From: Aporrectodea caliginosa
Taxonomy: Eukaryota > Annelida > Clitellata > Crassiclitellata > Lumbricidae
NCBI GenBank assembly: GCA_020284085.1
Contig: JACEVL010000690.1
Span: forward strand, 191,501-255,500
Direction of reading: 5' to 3'
DNA length: 64,000 nucleotides
Part shown: positions 15,241-27,389 of the stretch, piece by piece
Numbering within the stretch: the first letter of the stretch is position 1
How the letters are laid out: every line of letters starts with the position of its first letter
Notes under the pieces: model-generated
What the model was told of the DNA's origin: nothing
Databases searched by the model: none
The model's input: only the letters and a program-made list of their open reading frames with translations
Made by a program: the position numbers and the translations under genes

Positions 15241-15894
15241 ATTTGCAAATAATATATTATATTACTTTCCGCGTATATTGAATACGGTAACATAACAACC
15301 AGATGCTCATATAGCGCCTTTTCATGCAAAGCAGATTTCTGACACCTAGAGGCGAATAGTCATCGGAGCGGAAATGCGAATGACGCGCCACAGCGACCTC
15401 TTGCGGATACATCTTTTTCACCTCATTTCCGGTTTACTTAATGTTGCCTGTCATCAGTCTCCTTCTTCGTCTTCTTCTGTCGCCAGACGTTAAAGTCGGC
15501 GACGCGCGAAGAATAAACATCAGTTACCTTTGATGTTACCTGTTCGTGATGAAATACCTTTGCCCTGAAATATTGTCCGTCCTCCCTAATGGATCCCTAA
15601 GGAGGTATAGGGCCAGACGTTGGCGCAAGAAGGATGAAAGAAAGAGGCAAGTAAAGAGGAGGGGGCGGAAGTGGTCGCGTCTGTCTTGAAAGCTGTGGCC
15701 AGAAGCGCCGAGACAGTTTGTCTCGCGGGAAAAACAGCTATTCGCAGTTTTTAGTAGGCAAATTCGCCTCGATTTATGTATGCCGGAATGTAAATATGAC
15801 GAGGCAACAGCTGTTGTTTAAATTAGATTGGATAGATAAGACTATATCAGACTAGATCAGATTAGGCTTGAGTAGAGTCGAGTTAGTCTTATTT
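15241..15894. other. unique sequence before the tandem duplication
   Basis: No exon recognised. A CATATAGCGCCTTTTCATG motif (15308-15326) belongs to the recurring TATAGCGCC family. 15380-15530 is GC-richer with CG dinucleotides. The last 80 bp drift into AGATT-type repeats. Confidence 0.4.
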
Positions 15895-16189
15895 AGAGTT
15901 GAGTAACAGACTAACAGGTATGTTTATGAATTCCATGGTAGCTTCCATGACTGTCGCTGTCAACCTGATGTCAATTCACAATAAAGAGAGGGCTTTTAAA
16001 GGAATTTTTAGAACTGCTGTTGCACAACCCCTTCTCTCCCTTTCCGCGCTCTCCCGGCCTCCTCGATGGTAAATTATTCCCCGTCGGATCATTATGAACA
16101 TTTTAAACTATTTTTCACTGCAGCAAAATGCTTTTACAGCTGCACAAATTCACTTAGAGCTGCTCTTTTTGTGTAGAACTGCACACTAA

Positions 16190-17110
16190 AAAAGCCCTGA
16201 ATAAAACGTAGGCCTAATTGGATTGGATTAGATTGAATTATAGTAGGCCTAGCTTATATGAGATTAGAGTCGAAGATTAGATATAAACTGCATACGATGG
16301 ATTACCTCAGATACGATCGTTATCAGCTTCGAATTAAGTACTGTAAGCTTAAGTCAGGATGGGATCGGTTCAAGTCTATAGGATCATATTTTATCCCATT
16401 AATCCGCTAGGATTAGAATGGATATGATTAGTTCCGGACAGAAGAAATTAGATTAGATTGGATGATTTCGACTGCATAGATTCTAAGCTATATTATGTTA
16501 TTATGTTACTATGGTATCATGTTATTATGATTATACTGTACTATATTATGTAATCATAATATTATGATCCATTCTAATCCTAACGGAGTATAATGGGATA
16601 AAATAAGATCCTATAAACCTGAACCGACCCCATCGTGTCTCAAGCTAACGGTACTTAATGCGAAGCCGATAACTATTATACTACATATGATTCTATCAAA
16701 TCATGTAAACAGAGATTGAATTACATTGAGTAATCTTAGAATCGATGCTAGGCTATATTAGATCAACAATTCATAATCGATTAAAGAAGAGAAGATTAGA
16801 TTAGATGGTGCACTAGATAAGAATGGATTGCATTTCATTATATGCCAAATAGGACTAGATCAGGCATACAAGATCCATTCAGAGTGGATGACATTGGCTT
16901 TCATTGGATAAGCACGGATTGGCTTAGACTCGAAGCCGGACTACATTAGATTTAGATTAAATACTACATAAGATTAGATTATAGTCTAGACTACGCTAAG
17001 TGAGATAAGTTCAGAAGGATCTAATCGGATTAGCTAGGATAGCATGGGATTAGCAGCGTAGATTCGACGCTAGACTATACAGTAGATTACAAGAGATCAG
17101 ATTAGCAAAT
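16190..17110 (+). repeat. degenerate GATTA/AGATT pentamer-rich zone
   Basis: About 900 bp in which AGATT, GATTA, GGATT and ATAGATT motifs recur every 5-20 bp with heavy divergence, like an ancient pentanucleotide array. The same zone is at 23668-24589 in copy B. Short pure (AGATT)n arrays elsewhere (29850, 53450) are probably fresh versions. Confidence 0.65.
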
Positions 17111-17500
17111 TCGCCGTCATTACGACCGACCGACGACCGACGACGACCACGTGATTTATCTTTCTCAGTGCGCATGCTCAACGCCTTAACCTCCCCCACA
17201 CAGACCCCCTCCCCTCCCCTCGCCAGCCCCCCTTCCCTTCCCATCGACCCAGAGGACTTGCCTTCTTCGTCTGTGGGGTCGGTGCTGAAGCCGGCCTTTG
17301 AATTAAACATTCGCCGGCTGCTGCAGCTGAGCGGCAGAGGGAAACGCGGGGACGAGGAGGCCCCACGGTCCCCCGCGAGAGACATCTCCCGCCGGAGTTA
17401 TTAAACCCACGTGCGCCCTCTTACGAGAAGCCGCTGATGAGCGCAGGCATTAATGTGGTCAAACGTCAACCGTCTCGTTTCTATGTACCGCTAATCCAAC
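17110..17500 (+). other. GC-rich island with unrecognised open frames
   Basis: A CpG-rich block inside AT-rich surroundings, present also at 24589-24979. The plus strand has a 78-residue frame (17168-17404) and the minus strand one of 111 residues (17050-17385). Neither matches a family I know and both are Pro/Ser or Arg/Gly rich, as expected from composition. It could be a CpG-island promoter or a first exon. I do not call a gene. Confidence 0.35.
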
Positions 17501-17784
17501 GAAATGTCTGCTAATTTAGCGCTCACTAGTGTGGCCAATTGCAAGTTGTCTGGTAACATTACGCAGCGCCTTTATTCTGGAACGCATACACTGGTTCTTA
17601 CAGCAAAGCAGAGATTTTGCAATTTATGTGACGCCTTTTCCCGTACGGTTTCTCGTAGGATTCTTTTCGTCAAGGCAGAATCTACACCGACAATAGTCTG
17701 TTGGATGAGCGGCGGTTGATGGGTAAGCCAAGGAAGACTGGATTTCAACAGCGGATATCATCTACTCCATTCTACTCACAAGTC

Positions 17785-18310
17785 ATAATTACACCCATTG
17801 TCTCTACAGTGGGTCTTTACCTCCTCATATCGCTACAGTGGGTTTCTACCCCTCGTATTCCCCACATTGGGTATACTTATCACCTCGAGTCCAGCGGATG
17901 TTTAACACCTGGGATGATCGGATCGCACAGTGGTTCTTTATCACCTCAGTTGTCTACTGTAGTGGGTATTTACCATCTCTAATCTCCCACACACGTAGTT
18001 GATTTTTACCTCCACATTTAGGATCTTTCTGTGCATGCGTGTATCTGAACAATTACCCAAATCCACCGTTGGAGAATCTCTCAACGGCACTTTACCATAT
18101 CTTCCACCCCAGGCTCCCACAATTCCGCCTCAACGGTCCTTAAACCATTTTCTTCACATTGTATCTTCACATCATACCCTCACCTTAGAAATCTCTACAT
18201 CATTCTCTCACCAAGTCTACCCAATTCGCTTGATCCCTTCCCGCAGAATCTTTACTCCTTTGCTCTCACAGTGGTTCATATCCATCCCGCTTCCATCGTA
18301 CCATACACCC
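17785..18310 (+). repeat. diverged tandem repeat with CTACAGTGGGTNTTTACC motif
   Basis: CTACAGTGGGTCTTTACCTC, CTACAGTGGGTTTCTACCCC, CACATTGGGTATACTTATC and further relatives recur every 30-45 bp to about 17980, then fade into CATC/CTTC-rich sequence. The same array is at 25264-25789. Confidence 0.6.
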
Positions 18311-18802
18311 TGACTACATTGATGTCTGTCCCTAACAGACATGCCTTTGTTCGTCCTAGAGAAGACGGCCACCTAACTTACGTCTCGTGATTTGAGTATC
18401 ATCTGCGCGATGATACAACCGCATACAGACCACCCGCAATTCCAGACCACCCGCACACACTAATTGACGTACGTTAATTATTAACGAGCCAACGTTCGGT
18501 CGGCTAATTCCTCGCCGAGTTGGACCACATCGTCGGTCCTCGGTCCTCCGATTGAACCGTCGAACTATACTCCTCCTTCCCCTCCCGATCGAAAGCCTGG
18601 CCTCCCCATCCAGGTTGTTTGCTCTGGACATCGCACCCGATGGCGTAAGGTGTCGCCGTGGAAAAGTGCACGGGATGAACTGTTATAACTTGATGTGGCG
18701 CTATAGCAGTTGTACACTGAGAGGGACTCTAAGGGCGATATAAACACATGAATGCGTACATACTTACATACAAACGTGCACATATAGGCCTATATGTAAG
18801 GA

Positions 18803-18820
18803 TATATATATATATATATA

Positions 18821-18874
<54 letters not shown>

Positions 18875-18955
18875 TTTGGATCTGTTTATCTCTATCTTTG
18901 TGTCAGTCAGTCAGTCATTCAGTCAGTCAGTCAGTCAGTCAGTCCGTCTGTCCGT
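18803..18955 (+). repeat. (TA)n and (GTCA)n microsatellites, copy A
   Basis: A TA run of about 70 bp (18803-18871) then a GTCA run at 18901-18945. In copy B the TA run is about 22 bp shorter (26281-26328), the main length difference in the otherwise near-identical block. Confidence 0.93.
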
Positions 18956-19848
18956 CTTTCCGCCTTCCTGCTTCACGGCATCCTTACTTACACACATCAA
19001 GTAAAAATCTGAACATATAAATAAAGCCTTTAATATTATACTCAGAGTGCCTAACAATACATCGATCTCAAGCACTACCCTAACCGAAGTACCTAGCGGT
19101 CTAACCCCACCAATGGGTTCTCGGCTTCTCGCCACCCTTCCTACAATCCCTTCACACGGAAAGAGAGATGTAGACTGCGATCCCGCACGCACCTGATCGC
19201 TTTGAACCCACCAAAGGTCGTGACCTGTATTATCGTCTGCACGCGCGAGAGGTGGGCGAACGACGCCCACTTCTCTTGGCGAGTAGTTTAAAGCCATTAG
19301 TAGTCGGCCAGGAATTGATTACTCGGATGCAATTAGTCGAACACTGCGGGCGATGAAAGAGAGGGATCATCGACCGAGATAATCGGTGTGGCAATTCTAT
19401 GGCAAAACGGTACCTGGAAAAGCGGTTGTTTACTAATATGCATGAATCTATTTTACAACCTAATCCAATATAATCTAATATAGTCAGATCCAATCTAATC
19501 AGATCCCATCTATTTGACCCATGATCATCCAATCTTATCCAGTATGGTCTGTTCTATTCTCTTTCAGTCTACTTTGGTCTGTATTTTTTTAAACGTGTTA
19601 TTCAAACGCTATACATAATCGATAATTCGTAAAATCATTTAGTTGGCTCGTCTGCTTGGTCTTTTGGCGGGAAACTCATTCTAATGTAAAGTAAACAGTA
19701 ACCCTATACGGACCTTTACGCCTCCTTTCGTTCTCTACGTAAGACCTTTCAAATTGCTGATCCACCGTAAGCTATCTCTTGGCAGACTGAATTCTGAATA
19801 TCGCTATGATTATGATTTAGTTATAGCGCGCCATCGGTTAATGCTTTA

Positions 19849-19932
19849 ACAAGCAGGTTATTACTTGTTATTACTTGATTGACAACTTTGCACTATAAGT
19901 TGTCAATCAATTAATAACAATAACCTGCTTGT
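19849..19932 (+). other. 84-nt near-perfect hairpin, copy A
   Basis: ACAAGCAGGTTATT pairs with AATAACCTGCTTGT (14 bp). After a 4-nt bulge the stem continues as GTTATTA.TTGATTGACAACTT for about 22 bp with one mismatch, closing on a loop of about 8 nt (TGCACTAT). The size resembles a microRNA precursor or a tiny palindromic MITE. No expression evidence can be drawn from sequence. Confidence 0.7.
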
Positions 19933-20154
19933 CACATACAGCTAGGAGAACTGACTGAAGCGCGAGATTAGTCCCTCGTGCTTAAGTCTGGATGCAGGTC
20001 AGCAAAAGATCTATAGCTAGATAACCTTCACCGTTAGAGATCCGTACAGATACATATCCGGCGTTAATCCGTTATCTTCCGAAGCAGTATTTATAAGTTT
20101 GTCAACACAGGAAACTGGAAAGCGAGCTTACTCCATTCCACCACCATTCAACAC

Positions 20155-20720
20155 ACCGTAACTGGCGCGTGCATTAATGGCGAATTTACGGAGGTCTTAC
20201 ACCCGGAAATGGTACAAGAGACCTGCGGGAAGGTGTCCAATATACACCTGAAATATACACCTGCCAATATACACCTGCCAATAAACACCCGCCTAGAGCG
20301 GAAAGATGCGGGGACCAGTCTTAAGGTACTTCGAGAACGACAGGTGTATCGTTATAGGGGTTGTTCCAGAGGAAAGAGGTGTAGAATGGTAGTGAATAGA
20401 AAGACCGTGGTAAAGAAGGCAGACAAAAGGGAAACGACTGTTTCCGGTAAAGGAACGAACCCTGTTCGTAGAAAGAACCATCTTCAGGACGTTTCCGACC
20501 CAGCGAAAGAGAAAGGGATCGAATGGGAATCCGAGACAGAGCTTTACTGCGCTCAACGGAACCTCCTTTGGAAAAAATGGACATCGGTGGTGGTTAAATT
20601 CAGCCCGATTCGTGATCTGGCACCCAAGATTTGCGACCCGCCACCTGAACTACGAGATCCGCCACCTAAAAGAGGGGACCGTCACTCAAATGTGTTTTTG
20701 GTTCCAAGAATCGATCACAT
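20155..20720 (+). other. diverged part of copy A with long unrecognised frame
   Basis: A plus-strand frame of 212 residues starts at 20209 and runs into the LINE insertion. The homologous stretch in copy B (27615-28100) keeps only part of it, and most differences between the copies change the amino acid, so there is no sign of protein constraint. Short repeats AATATACACCTGCC occur at 20240-20290. Confidence 0.4.
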
Positions 20721-21377
20721 TGTATTGTATTGTATTATATTGTATTTGGCTATTTATAAAGTGCTTCTCACAGCAAAAGCCTTTCAGAAGCGCTCCCACT
20801 GCGAGCAACCCGAGGGAAAAGGCAGGATTTTAGTTTCGAAAAGATGAGGAGAGACTACCAGAAAGGATGGCAGAGCGAACCGGTGGATGAAGTCCATTCC
20901 ACAGAGAAGGACCGATGCAGGCGAAGGATCTGGATTGAGCCATCGCAGTCCTGACACGGGGACAAAAAGGTCAAGCCGATCAGAGGATCGGAGAGGACGC
21001 AGCGAAGTGGCAGAGAGTGGGCGAAGCATGAGATCGCAAAGGTACTTCGGTGCAAGACCCAGATGAGACTTAAGGACTAAAATTAGAACCTTGAATTGTA
21101 TTCGGACAGATAGAGGGAGCCAGTGAAGTTCTTCAACCGTGAATGAAGAGATGTGAGAGAATCGAGGAAGACGAGCAATCAGTCTAGCAGCAGCATTAAG
21201 TACTGACTGTAGAGGAGATAGGGCCGATAGGCGAACCTTAGGAAGACCAACAGGCAGAGAATTACAGTAGTCTATTCGAGAGCAGACGAAAGCGTGGACA
21301 ATTGAGGTAAAGGTCGAGGATGAAACAGATTTGCGAATAGCCCTGAGACGCCTTAGTTGGAAGTAGGAAGATCACAT
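20721..21377 (-). mobile_element. 5'-truncated CR1/L2-like LINE inserted in copy A
   Basis: The minus strand reads, in one frame, RSRIDYCNSLPVGLPKVRLS, then SVLNAAARLIARLPRFSHIS, ELHWLPLSVRIQFKVLILVL and GLAPKYLCDLM. This is the conserved post-polymerase region of CR1/L2-type reverse transcriptases. The 3' end is an (ACAAT)n-like tail (20721-20750 in plus coordinates). The insertion is bounded by GATCACAT at 20713-20720 and 21370-21377, an 8-bp target duplication. Copy B has the uninterrupted site with a single GATCACAT at 28268-28275. Confidence 0.92.
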
Positions 21378-21659
21378 GTATATAGTGTTGAAGACATTTT
21401 ATCTGTCTTCCGAATAGCGAATATTGAGTATCCGTTATAGATTCTCCATAAAGGTTTAGGTTTCAGAATTTTGGAGATCCACCACCTCTGGATGAGCAAT
21501 TTAACAACTGACGGACATTATGAGCGGATATGGTACGGAACGGACATTTTACGTGGAAAGCAGAAGGGGCGGAGATGTGGGTGGCTACAGACGTAGTATA
21601 CCGCGTTTGGAGTCACTCTACTCCTTCCAGACCTGATCGCCACAATATTTATAGGTAGG

Positions 21660-21900
21660 CCTAACTCATATCTGTCCGTCTGCCCGTCCGTTCGTCTGCC
21701 TGCCTGTCTGACTCACTCCGTCGGTCTGCATGCCTGTCATTTCGTTCGTGTGTCTAGCTGCTTCTACTTACCTGTCCGTCTGTGAGTCCTGTCTGTTTAT
21801 TTGTCCGTCTGTGCGTCCGTTGGTCTGCCTGCATGCCTGTCTGTCCGTTTGTCTGTCTGGCTGTATATCCGTCGTCTGTTTGCCTGTCTGTTTCAAAGTG
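21660..21900 (+). repeat. CTGT/GTCCGTCTG-rich microsatellite zone, copy A
   Basis: Degenerate tetranucleotide array of CTGT, CCGT and GCCT units. The counterpart in copy B is at 28556-28795. Confidence 0.85.
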
Positions 21901-22330
21901 CGTCTCGATGTCCTTGAGTCAGTTTGGTACAGTTCTGTCACCGTAAGACAGCGATCTGTCATCGTTAAGGAATCAGAAAAGCTAACAAGCTGTCAGAAAA
22001 TGAATTTACCAGAAACTGTCATCCGAGGAATTCTGTCACTAAGACTTCGACTGATCGCATACGCTTGCTCTTACTTCTACACTTAAGCCACTGACTACAG
22101 AACCACGGACTAGACAAGAATCATTACACCAGGTCCCCCTCTCCCTTACGGAAGAACGAAGAACACTCAAGATCCTCTTCCTGAGACGAGTTCCAGTTGT
22201 CGGCACCGCTAACGCATACATCAAGGTGCTCAGTGTACCAGCCTCCTGTCAAAAGGGTCGGCGATCATTGCGCTCGCGTGCCTTGGGGATGTAGGTGCCG
22301 CGCTTCGTGCACAGCTCGACCACTTCCTGC

Positions 22331-22478
22331 CAGGGGCGTAGCGAGGAAAAGATTTCGGAGAGGGTTTTAAGTTTTAAAGGGGTGGGTTACATTGGAAATG
22401 GTCGTATTTTTCTACATTTTTAGTTTTTAATAACTGTATTTATTGGGGCCGTAAAACCACCCTCTAAATACGCCCATG
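22331..22478 (+). mobile_element. hAT-type MITE, copy A
   Basis: Begins CAGGGGCGTAGCG and ends TACGCCCATG, forming short inverted termini, and is flanked by the 8-bp direct repeat CTTCCTGC (22323-22330 and 22479-22486). 8-bp duplications are typical of hAT elements. It encodes nothing. It is also in copy B, so it inserted before the duplication. Confidence 0.85.
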
Positions 22479-22740
22479 CTTCCTGCTTTCTTCTCCAGTG
22501 TTGCATCTACCTTTTGAAACAGTCTTCCGTTGCATGTACGTATTTTGCATTTGATTTCGTTCTGCATACATTTGCAAGTAATCGACCTTATGTCGCATCT
22601 GTTAAGATTAATTAGATAGCCATGTGTGCATCGCTTTAATTTGAGAAGTCCCTGTAAGACACTTTATATAATGTTTCTTGATACATACATGCATACATAA
22701 TGAACCTACACTAATAGAGCTTCGCAGCAGTAAATCATGA

Positions 22741-23372
22741 GTAGTGATTAGAGTGCGGGTTCTACCTCAGAGGGGGAGCGGAGGGGGAGGTGCGGAGGGT
22801 AGGAAGCCACCTGATTGGTCGAAGCCAGTCACGTGACATATGACGTCATATCTATTAATAGCACTGGGAAATTCCCGACGTAATTTCCATGACGGCGGCA
22901 CGCCTAGTTTCTGGCGCACCTACGCTAGACTGCACTTTGACCTAATTAGCATATCATTAGCATATTAATAGGAAGTTTGTTGTCCTCGTTTCCATGACTA
23001 CGTCACGTCGCATACTGTACAAAGACTGTTTTCCAATATGTATTCAATAACCGATTCAAACCTGTTTCTATAATCATCAGCCAATAAGAGCACACATTCG
23101 TAAGCATGCACACTTCAAAATTAAACAAGTCCAAACATGTTTCTACCCACATACAACCAAAATACATAGCCTCGCGCATGCGCAAGTGGGAATTTTATCA
23201 TATAAACGATTGAGTGTAAATACATAAAGCGAACTCTTGAACAAGTAAAAATATTTATACATGACATTATACGCTAACTAGCTTGGTTTTAATTGGAAAA
23301 TGTTGTGAACTTTGTGACTTATTTACATAATTATTAGAAGTTGTAGTTATTGGAAGAGTGAGAGATAGATAG
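22741..23372. other. unique spacer between duplication copies
   Basis: 632 bp with no partner in either copy. The left half carries a cluster of transcription-factor-like sites (22811-22940). The right half is AT-rich and ends in a short GAGA/GATA run that leads into copy B. Confidence 0.6.
22811..22945. promoter_or_regulatory. candidate regulatory cluster (CCAAT, E-box, CRE, kappaB)
   Basis: Within 70 bp there are ATTGG (inverted CCAAT, 22814), CACGTGAC (22830), the palindromic cAMP-response element TGACGTCA (22841-22848) and GGGAAATTCCC (22866-22876), a perfect palindromic Rel/NF-kappaB site. ATTAGCATAT motifs follow near 22938-22960. The matches are visible in sequence; activity is inference, and no adjacent exon was found for it to drive. 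Confidence 0.4.
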
Positions 23373-26297
23373 AGAGTTGAGTAACAGACTAACAGGTATG
23401 TTTATGAATTCCATGGTAGCTTCCATGACTGTCGCTGTCAACCTGATGTCAATTCACAATAAAGAGAGGGCTTTTAAAGGAATTTTTAGAACTGCTGTTG
23501 CACAACCCCTTCTCTCCCTTTCCGCGCTCTCCCGGCCTCCTCGATGGTAAATTATTCCCCGTCGGATCATTATGAACATTTTAAACTATTTTTCACTGCA
23601 GCAAAATGCTTTTACAGCTGCACAAATTCACTTAGAGCTGCTCTTTTTGTGTAGAACTGCACACTAAAAAAGCCCTGAATAAAACGTAGGCCTAATTGGA
23701 TTGGATTAGATTGAATTATAGTAGGCCTAGCTTATATGAGATTAGAGTCGAAGATTAGATATAAACTGCATACGATGGATTACCTCAGATACGATCGTTA
23801 TCAGCTTCGAATTAAGTACTGTAAGCTTAAGTCAGGATGGGATCGGTTCAAGTCTATAGGATCATATTTTATCCCATTAATCCGCTAGGATTAGAATGGA
23901 TATGATTAGTTCCGGACAGAAGAAATTAGATTAGATTGGATGATTTCGACTGCATAGATTCTAAGCTATATTATGCTATTATGTTACTATGGTATTATGT
24001 TATTATGATTATACTGTACTATATTATGTAATCATAATTATTATGATCCATTCTAATCCTAACGGAGTATAATGGGATAAAATAAGATCCTATAAACCTG
24101 AACCGACCCCATCGTGTCTTAAGCTAACGGTACTTAATGCGAAGCCGATAACTATTATACTACATATGATTCTATCAAATCATGTAAACAGAGATTGAAT
24201 TACATTGAGTAATCTTAGAATCGATGCTAGGCTATATTAGATCAACAATTCATAATCGATTAAAGAAGAGAAGATTAGATTAGATGGTGCACTAGATAAG
24301 AATGGATTGCATTTCATTATATGCCAAATAGGACTAGATCAGGCATACAAGATCCATTCAGAGTGGATGACATTGGCTTTCATTGGATAAGCACGGATTG
24401 GCTTAGACTCGAAGCCGGACTACATTAGATTTAGATTAAATACTACATAAGATTAGATTATAGTCTAGACTACGCTAAGTGAGATAAGTTCAGAAGGATC
24501 TAATCGGATTAGCTAGGATAGCATGGGATTAGCAGCGTAGATTCGACGCTAGACTATACAGTAGATTACAAGAGATCAGATTAGCAAATTCGCCGTCATT
24601 ACGACCGACCGACGACCGACGACGACCACGTGATTTATCTTTCTCAGTGCGCATGCTCAACGCCTTAACCTCCCCCACACAGACCCCCTCCCCTCCCCTC
24701 GCCAGCCCCCCTTCCCTTCCCATCGACCCAGAGGACTTGCCTTCTTCGTCTGTGGGGTCGGTGCTGAAGCCGGCCTTTGAATTAAACATTCGCCGGCTGC
24801 TGCAGCTGAGCGGCAGAGGGAAACGCGGGGACGAGGAGGCCCCACGGTCCCCCGCGAGAGACATCTCCCGCCGGAGTTATTAAACCCACGTGCGCCCTCT
24901 TACGAGAAGCCGCTGATGAGCGCAGGCATTAATGTGGTCAAACGTCAACCGTCTCGTTTCTATGTACCGCTAATCCAACGAAATGTCTGCTAATTTAGCG
25001 CTCACTAGTGTGGCCAATTGCAAGTTGTCTGGTAACATTACGCAGCGCCTTTATTCTGGAACGCATACACTGGTTCTTACAGCAAAGCAGAGATTTTGCA
25101 ATTTATGTGACGCCTTTTCCCGTACGGTTTCTCGTAGGATTCTTTTCGTCAAGGCAGAATCTACACCGACAATAGTCTGTTGGATGAGCGGCGGTTGATG
25201 GGTAAGCCAAGGAAGACTGGATTTCAACAGCGGATATCATCTACTCCATTCTACTCACAAGTCATAATTACACCCATTGTCTCTACAGTGGGTCTTTACC
25301 TCCTCATATCGCTACAGTGGGTTTCTACCCCTCGTATTCCCCACATTGGGTATACTTATCACCTCGAGTCCAGCGGATGTTTAACACCTGGGATGATCGG
25401 ATCGCACAGTGGTTCTTTATCACCTCAGTTGTCTACTGTAGTGGGTATTTACCATCTCTAATCTCCCACACACGTAGTTGATTTTTACCTCCACATTTAG
25501 GATCTTTCTGTGCATGCGTGTATCTGAACAATTACCCAAATCCACCGTTGGAGAATCTCTCAACGGCACTTTACCATATCTTCCACCCCAGGCTCCCACA
25601 ATTCCGCCTCAACGGTCCTTAAACCATTTTCTTCACATTGTATCTTCACATCATACCCTCACCTTAGAAATCTCTACATCATTCTCTCACCAAGTCTACC
25701 CAATTCGCTTGATCCCTTCCCGCAGAATCTTTACTCCTTTGCTCTCACAGTGGTTCATATCCATCCCGCTTCCATCGTACCATACACCCTGACTACATTG
25801 ATGTCTGTCCCTAACAGACATGCCTTTGTTCGTCCTAGAGAAGACGGCCACCTAACTTACGTCTCGTGATTTGAGTATCATCTGCGCGATGATACAACCG
25901 CATACAGACCACCCGCAATTCCAGACCACCCGCACACACTAATTGACGTACGTTAATTATTAACGAGCCAACGTTCGGTCGGCTAATTCCTCGCCGAGTT
26001 GGACCACATCGTCGGTCCTCGGTCCTCCGATTGAACCGTCGAACTATACTCCTCCTTCCCCTCCCGATCGAAAGCCTGGCCTCCCCATCCAGGTTGTTTG
26101 CTCTGGACATCGCACCCGATGGCGTAAGGTGTCGCCGTGGAAAAGTGCACGGGATGAACTGTTATAACTTGATGTGGCGCTATAGCAGTTGTACACTGAG
26201 AGGGACTCTAAGGGCGATATAAACACATGAATGCGTACATACTTACATACAAACGTGCACATATAGGCCTATATGTAAGGATATATATATATATATA

Positions 26298-26328
<31 letters not shown>

Positions 26329-27305
26329 GCCTTTGGATCTGTTTATCTCTATCTTTGTGTCAGTCAGTCAGTCATTCAGTCAGTCAGTCAGTCAGTCAGT
26401 CCGTCTGTCCGTCTTTCCGCCTTCCTGCTTCACGGCATCCTTACTTACACACATCAAGTAAAAATCTGAACATATAAATAAAGCCTTTAATATTATACTC
26501 AGAGTGCCTAACAATACATCGATCTCAAGCACTACCCTAACCGAAGTACCTAGCGGTCTAACCCCACCAATGGGTTCTCGGCTTCTCGCCACCCTTCCTA
26601 CAATCCCTTCACACGGAAAGAGAGATGTAGACTGCGATCCCGCACGCACCTGATCGCTTTGAACCCACCAAAGGTCGTGACCTGTATTATCGTCTGCACG
26701 CGCGAGAGGTGGGCGAACGACGCCCACTTCTCTTGGCGAGTAGTTTAAAGCCATTAGTAGTCGGCCAGGAATTGATTACTCGGATGCAATTAGTCGACCA
26801 CTGCGGGCGATGAAAGAGAGGGATCATCGACCGAGATAATCGGTGTGGCAATTCTATGGCAAAACGGTACCTGGAAAAGCGGTTGTTTACTAATATGCAT
26901 GAATCTATTTTACAACCTAATCCAATATAATCTAATATAGTCAGATCCAATCTAATCAGATCCCATCTATTTGACCCATGATCATCCAATCTTATCCAGT
27001 ATGGTCTGTTCTATTCTCTTTCAGTCTACTTTGGTCTGTATTTTTTTAAACGTGTTATTCAAACGCTATACATAATCGATAATTCGTAAAATCATTTAGT
27101 TGGCTCGTCTGCTTGGTCTTTTGGCGGGAAACTCATTCTAATGTAAAGTAAACAGTAACCCTATACGGACCTTTACGCCTCCTTTCGTTCTCTACGTAAG
27201 ACCTTTCAAATTGCTGATCCACCGTAAGCTATCTCTTGGCAGACTGAATTCTGAATATCGCCATGATTATGATTTAGTTATAGCGCGCCATCGGTTAATG
27301 CTTTA

Positions 27306-27389
27306 ACAAGCAGGTTATTACTTGTTATTACTTGATTGACAACTTTGCACTATAAGTTGTCAATCAATTAATAACAATAACCTGCTTGT
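27306..27389 (+). other. 84-nt near-perfect hairpin, copy B
   Basis: Same hairpin as at 19849-19932, without any change in stem or loop. Confidence 0.7.

Larger units (their letters stand above)
15895..22740 (+). repeat. tandem segmental duplication, copy A
   Basis: Starts at AGAGTTGAGTAACAGACTAA, the same sequence that opens copy B at 23373, and can be followed collinearly to about 22740. Up to about 20150 the two copies are nearly identical at an offset of about 7478 bp. Beyond that they differ at about one base in ten and carry private insertions. Contents in order: a degenerate AGATT zone, a GC-rich island, a tandem repeat, TA and GTCA microsatellites, a hairpin, a LINE insertion (this copy only), a CTGT-rich zone and a hAT MITE. 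Confidence 0.93.

Noticed and set aside
17050..19532. Open frames duplicated at 24529-26989
   Set aside because: Identity between the copies reflects the recent duplication and not selection; the more diverged section shows mostly amino-acid-changing differences.
20209..20847. 212-residue plus-strand frame as a gene
   Set aside because: Runs into the inserted LINE, and copy B keeps only about 79 residues of it; no recognised domain.
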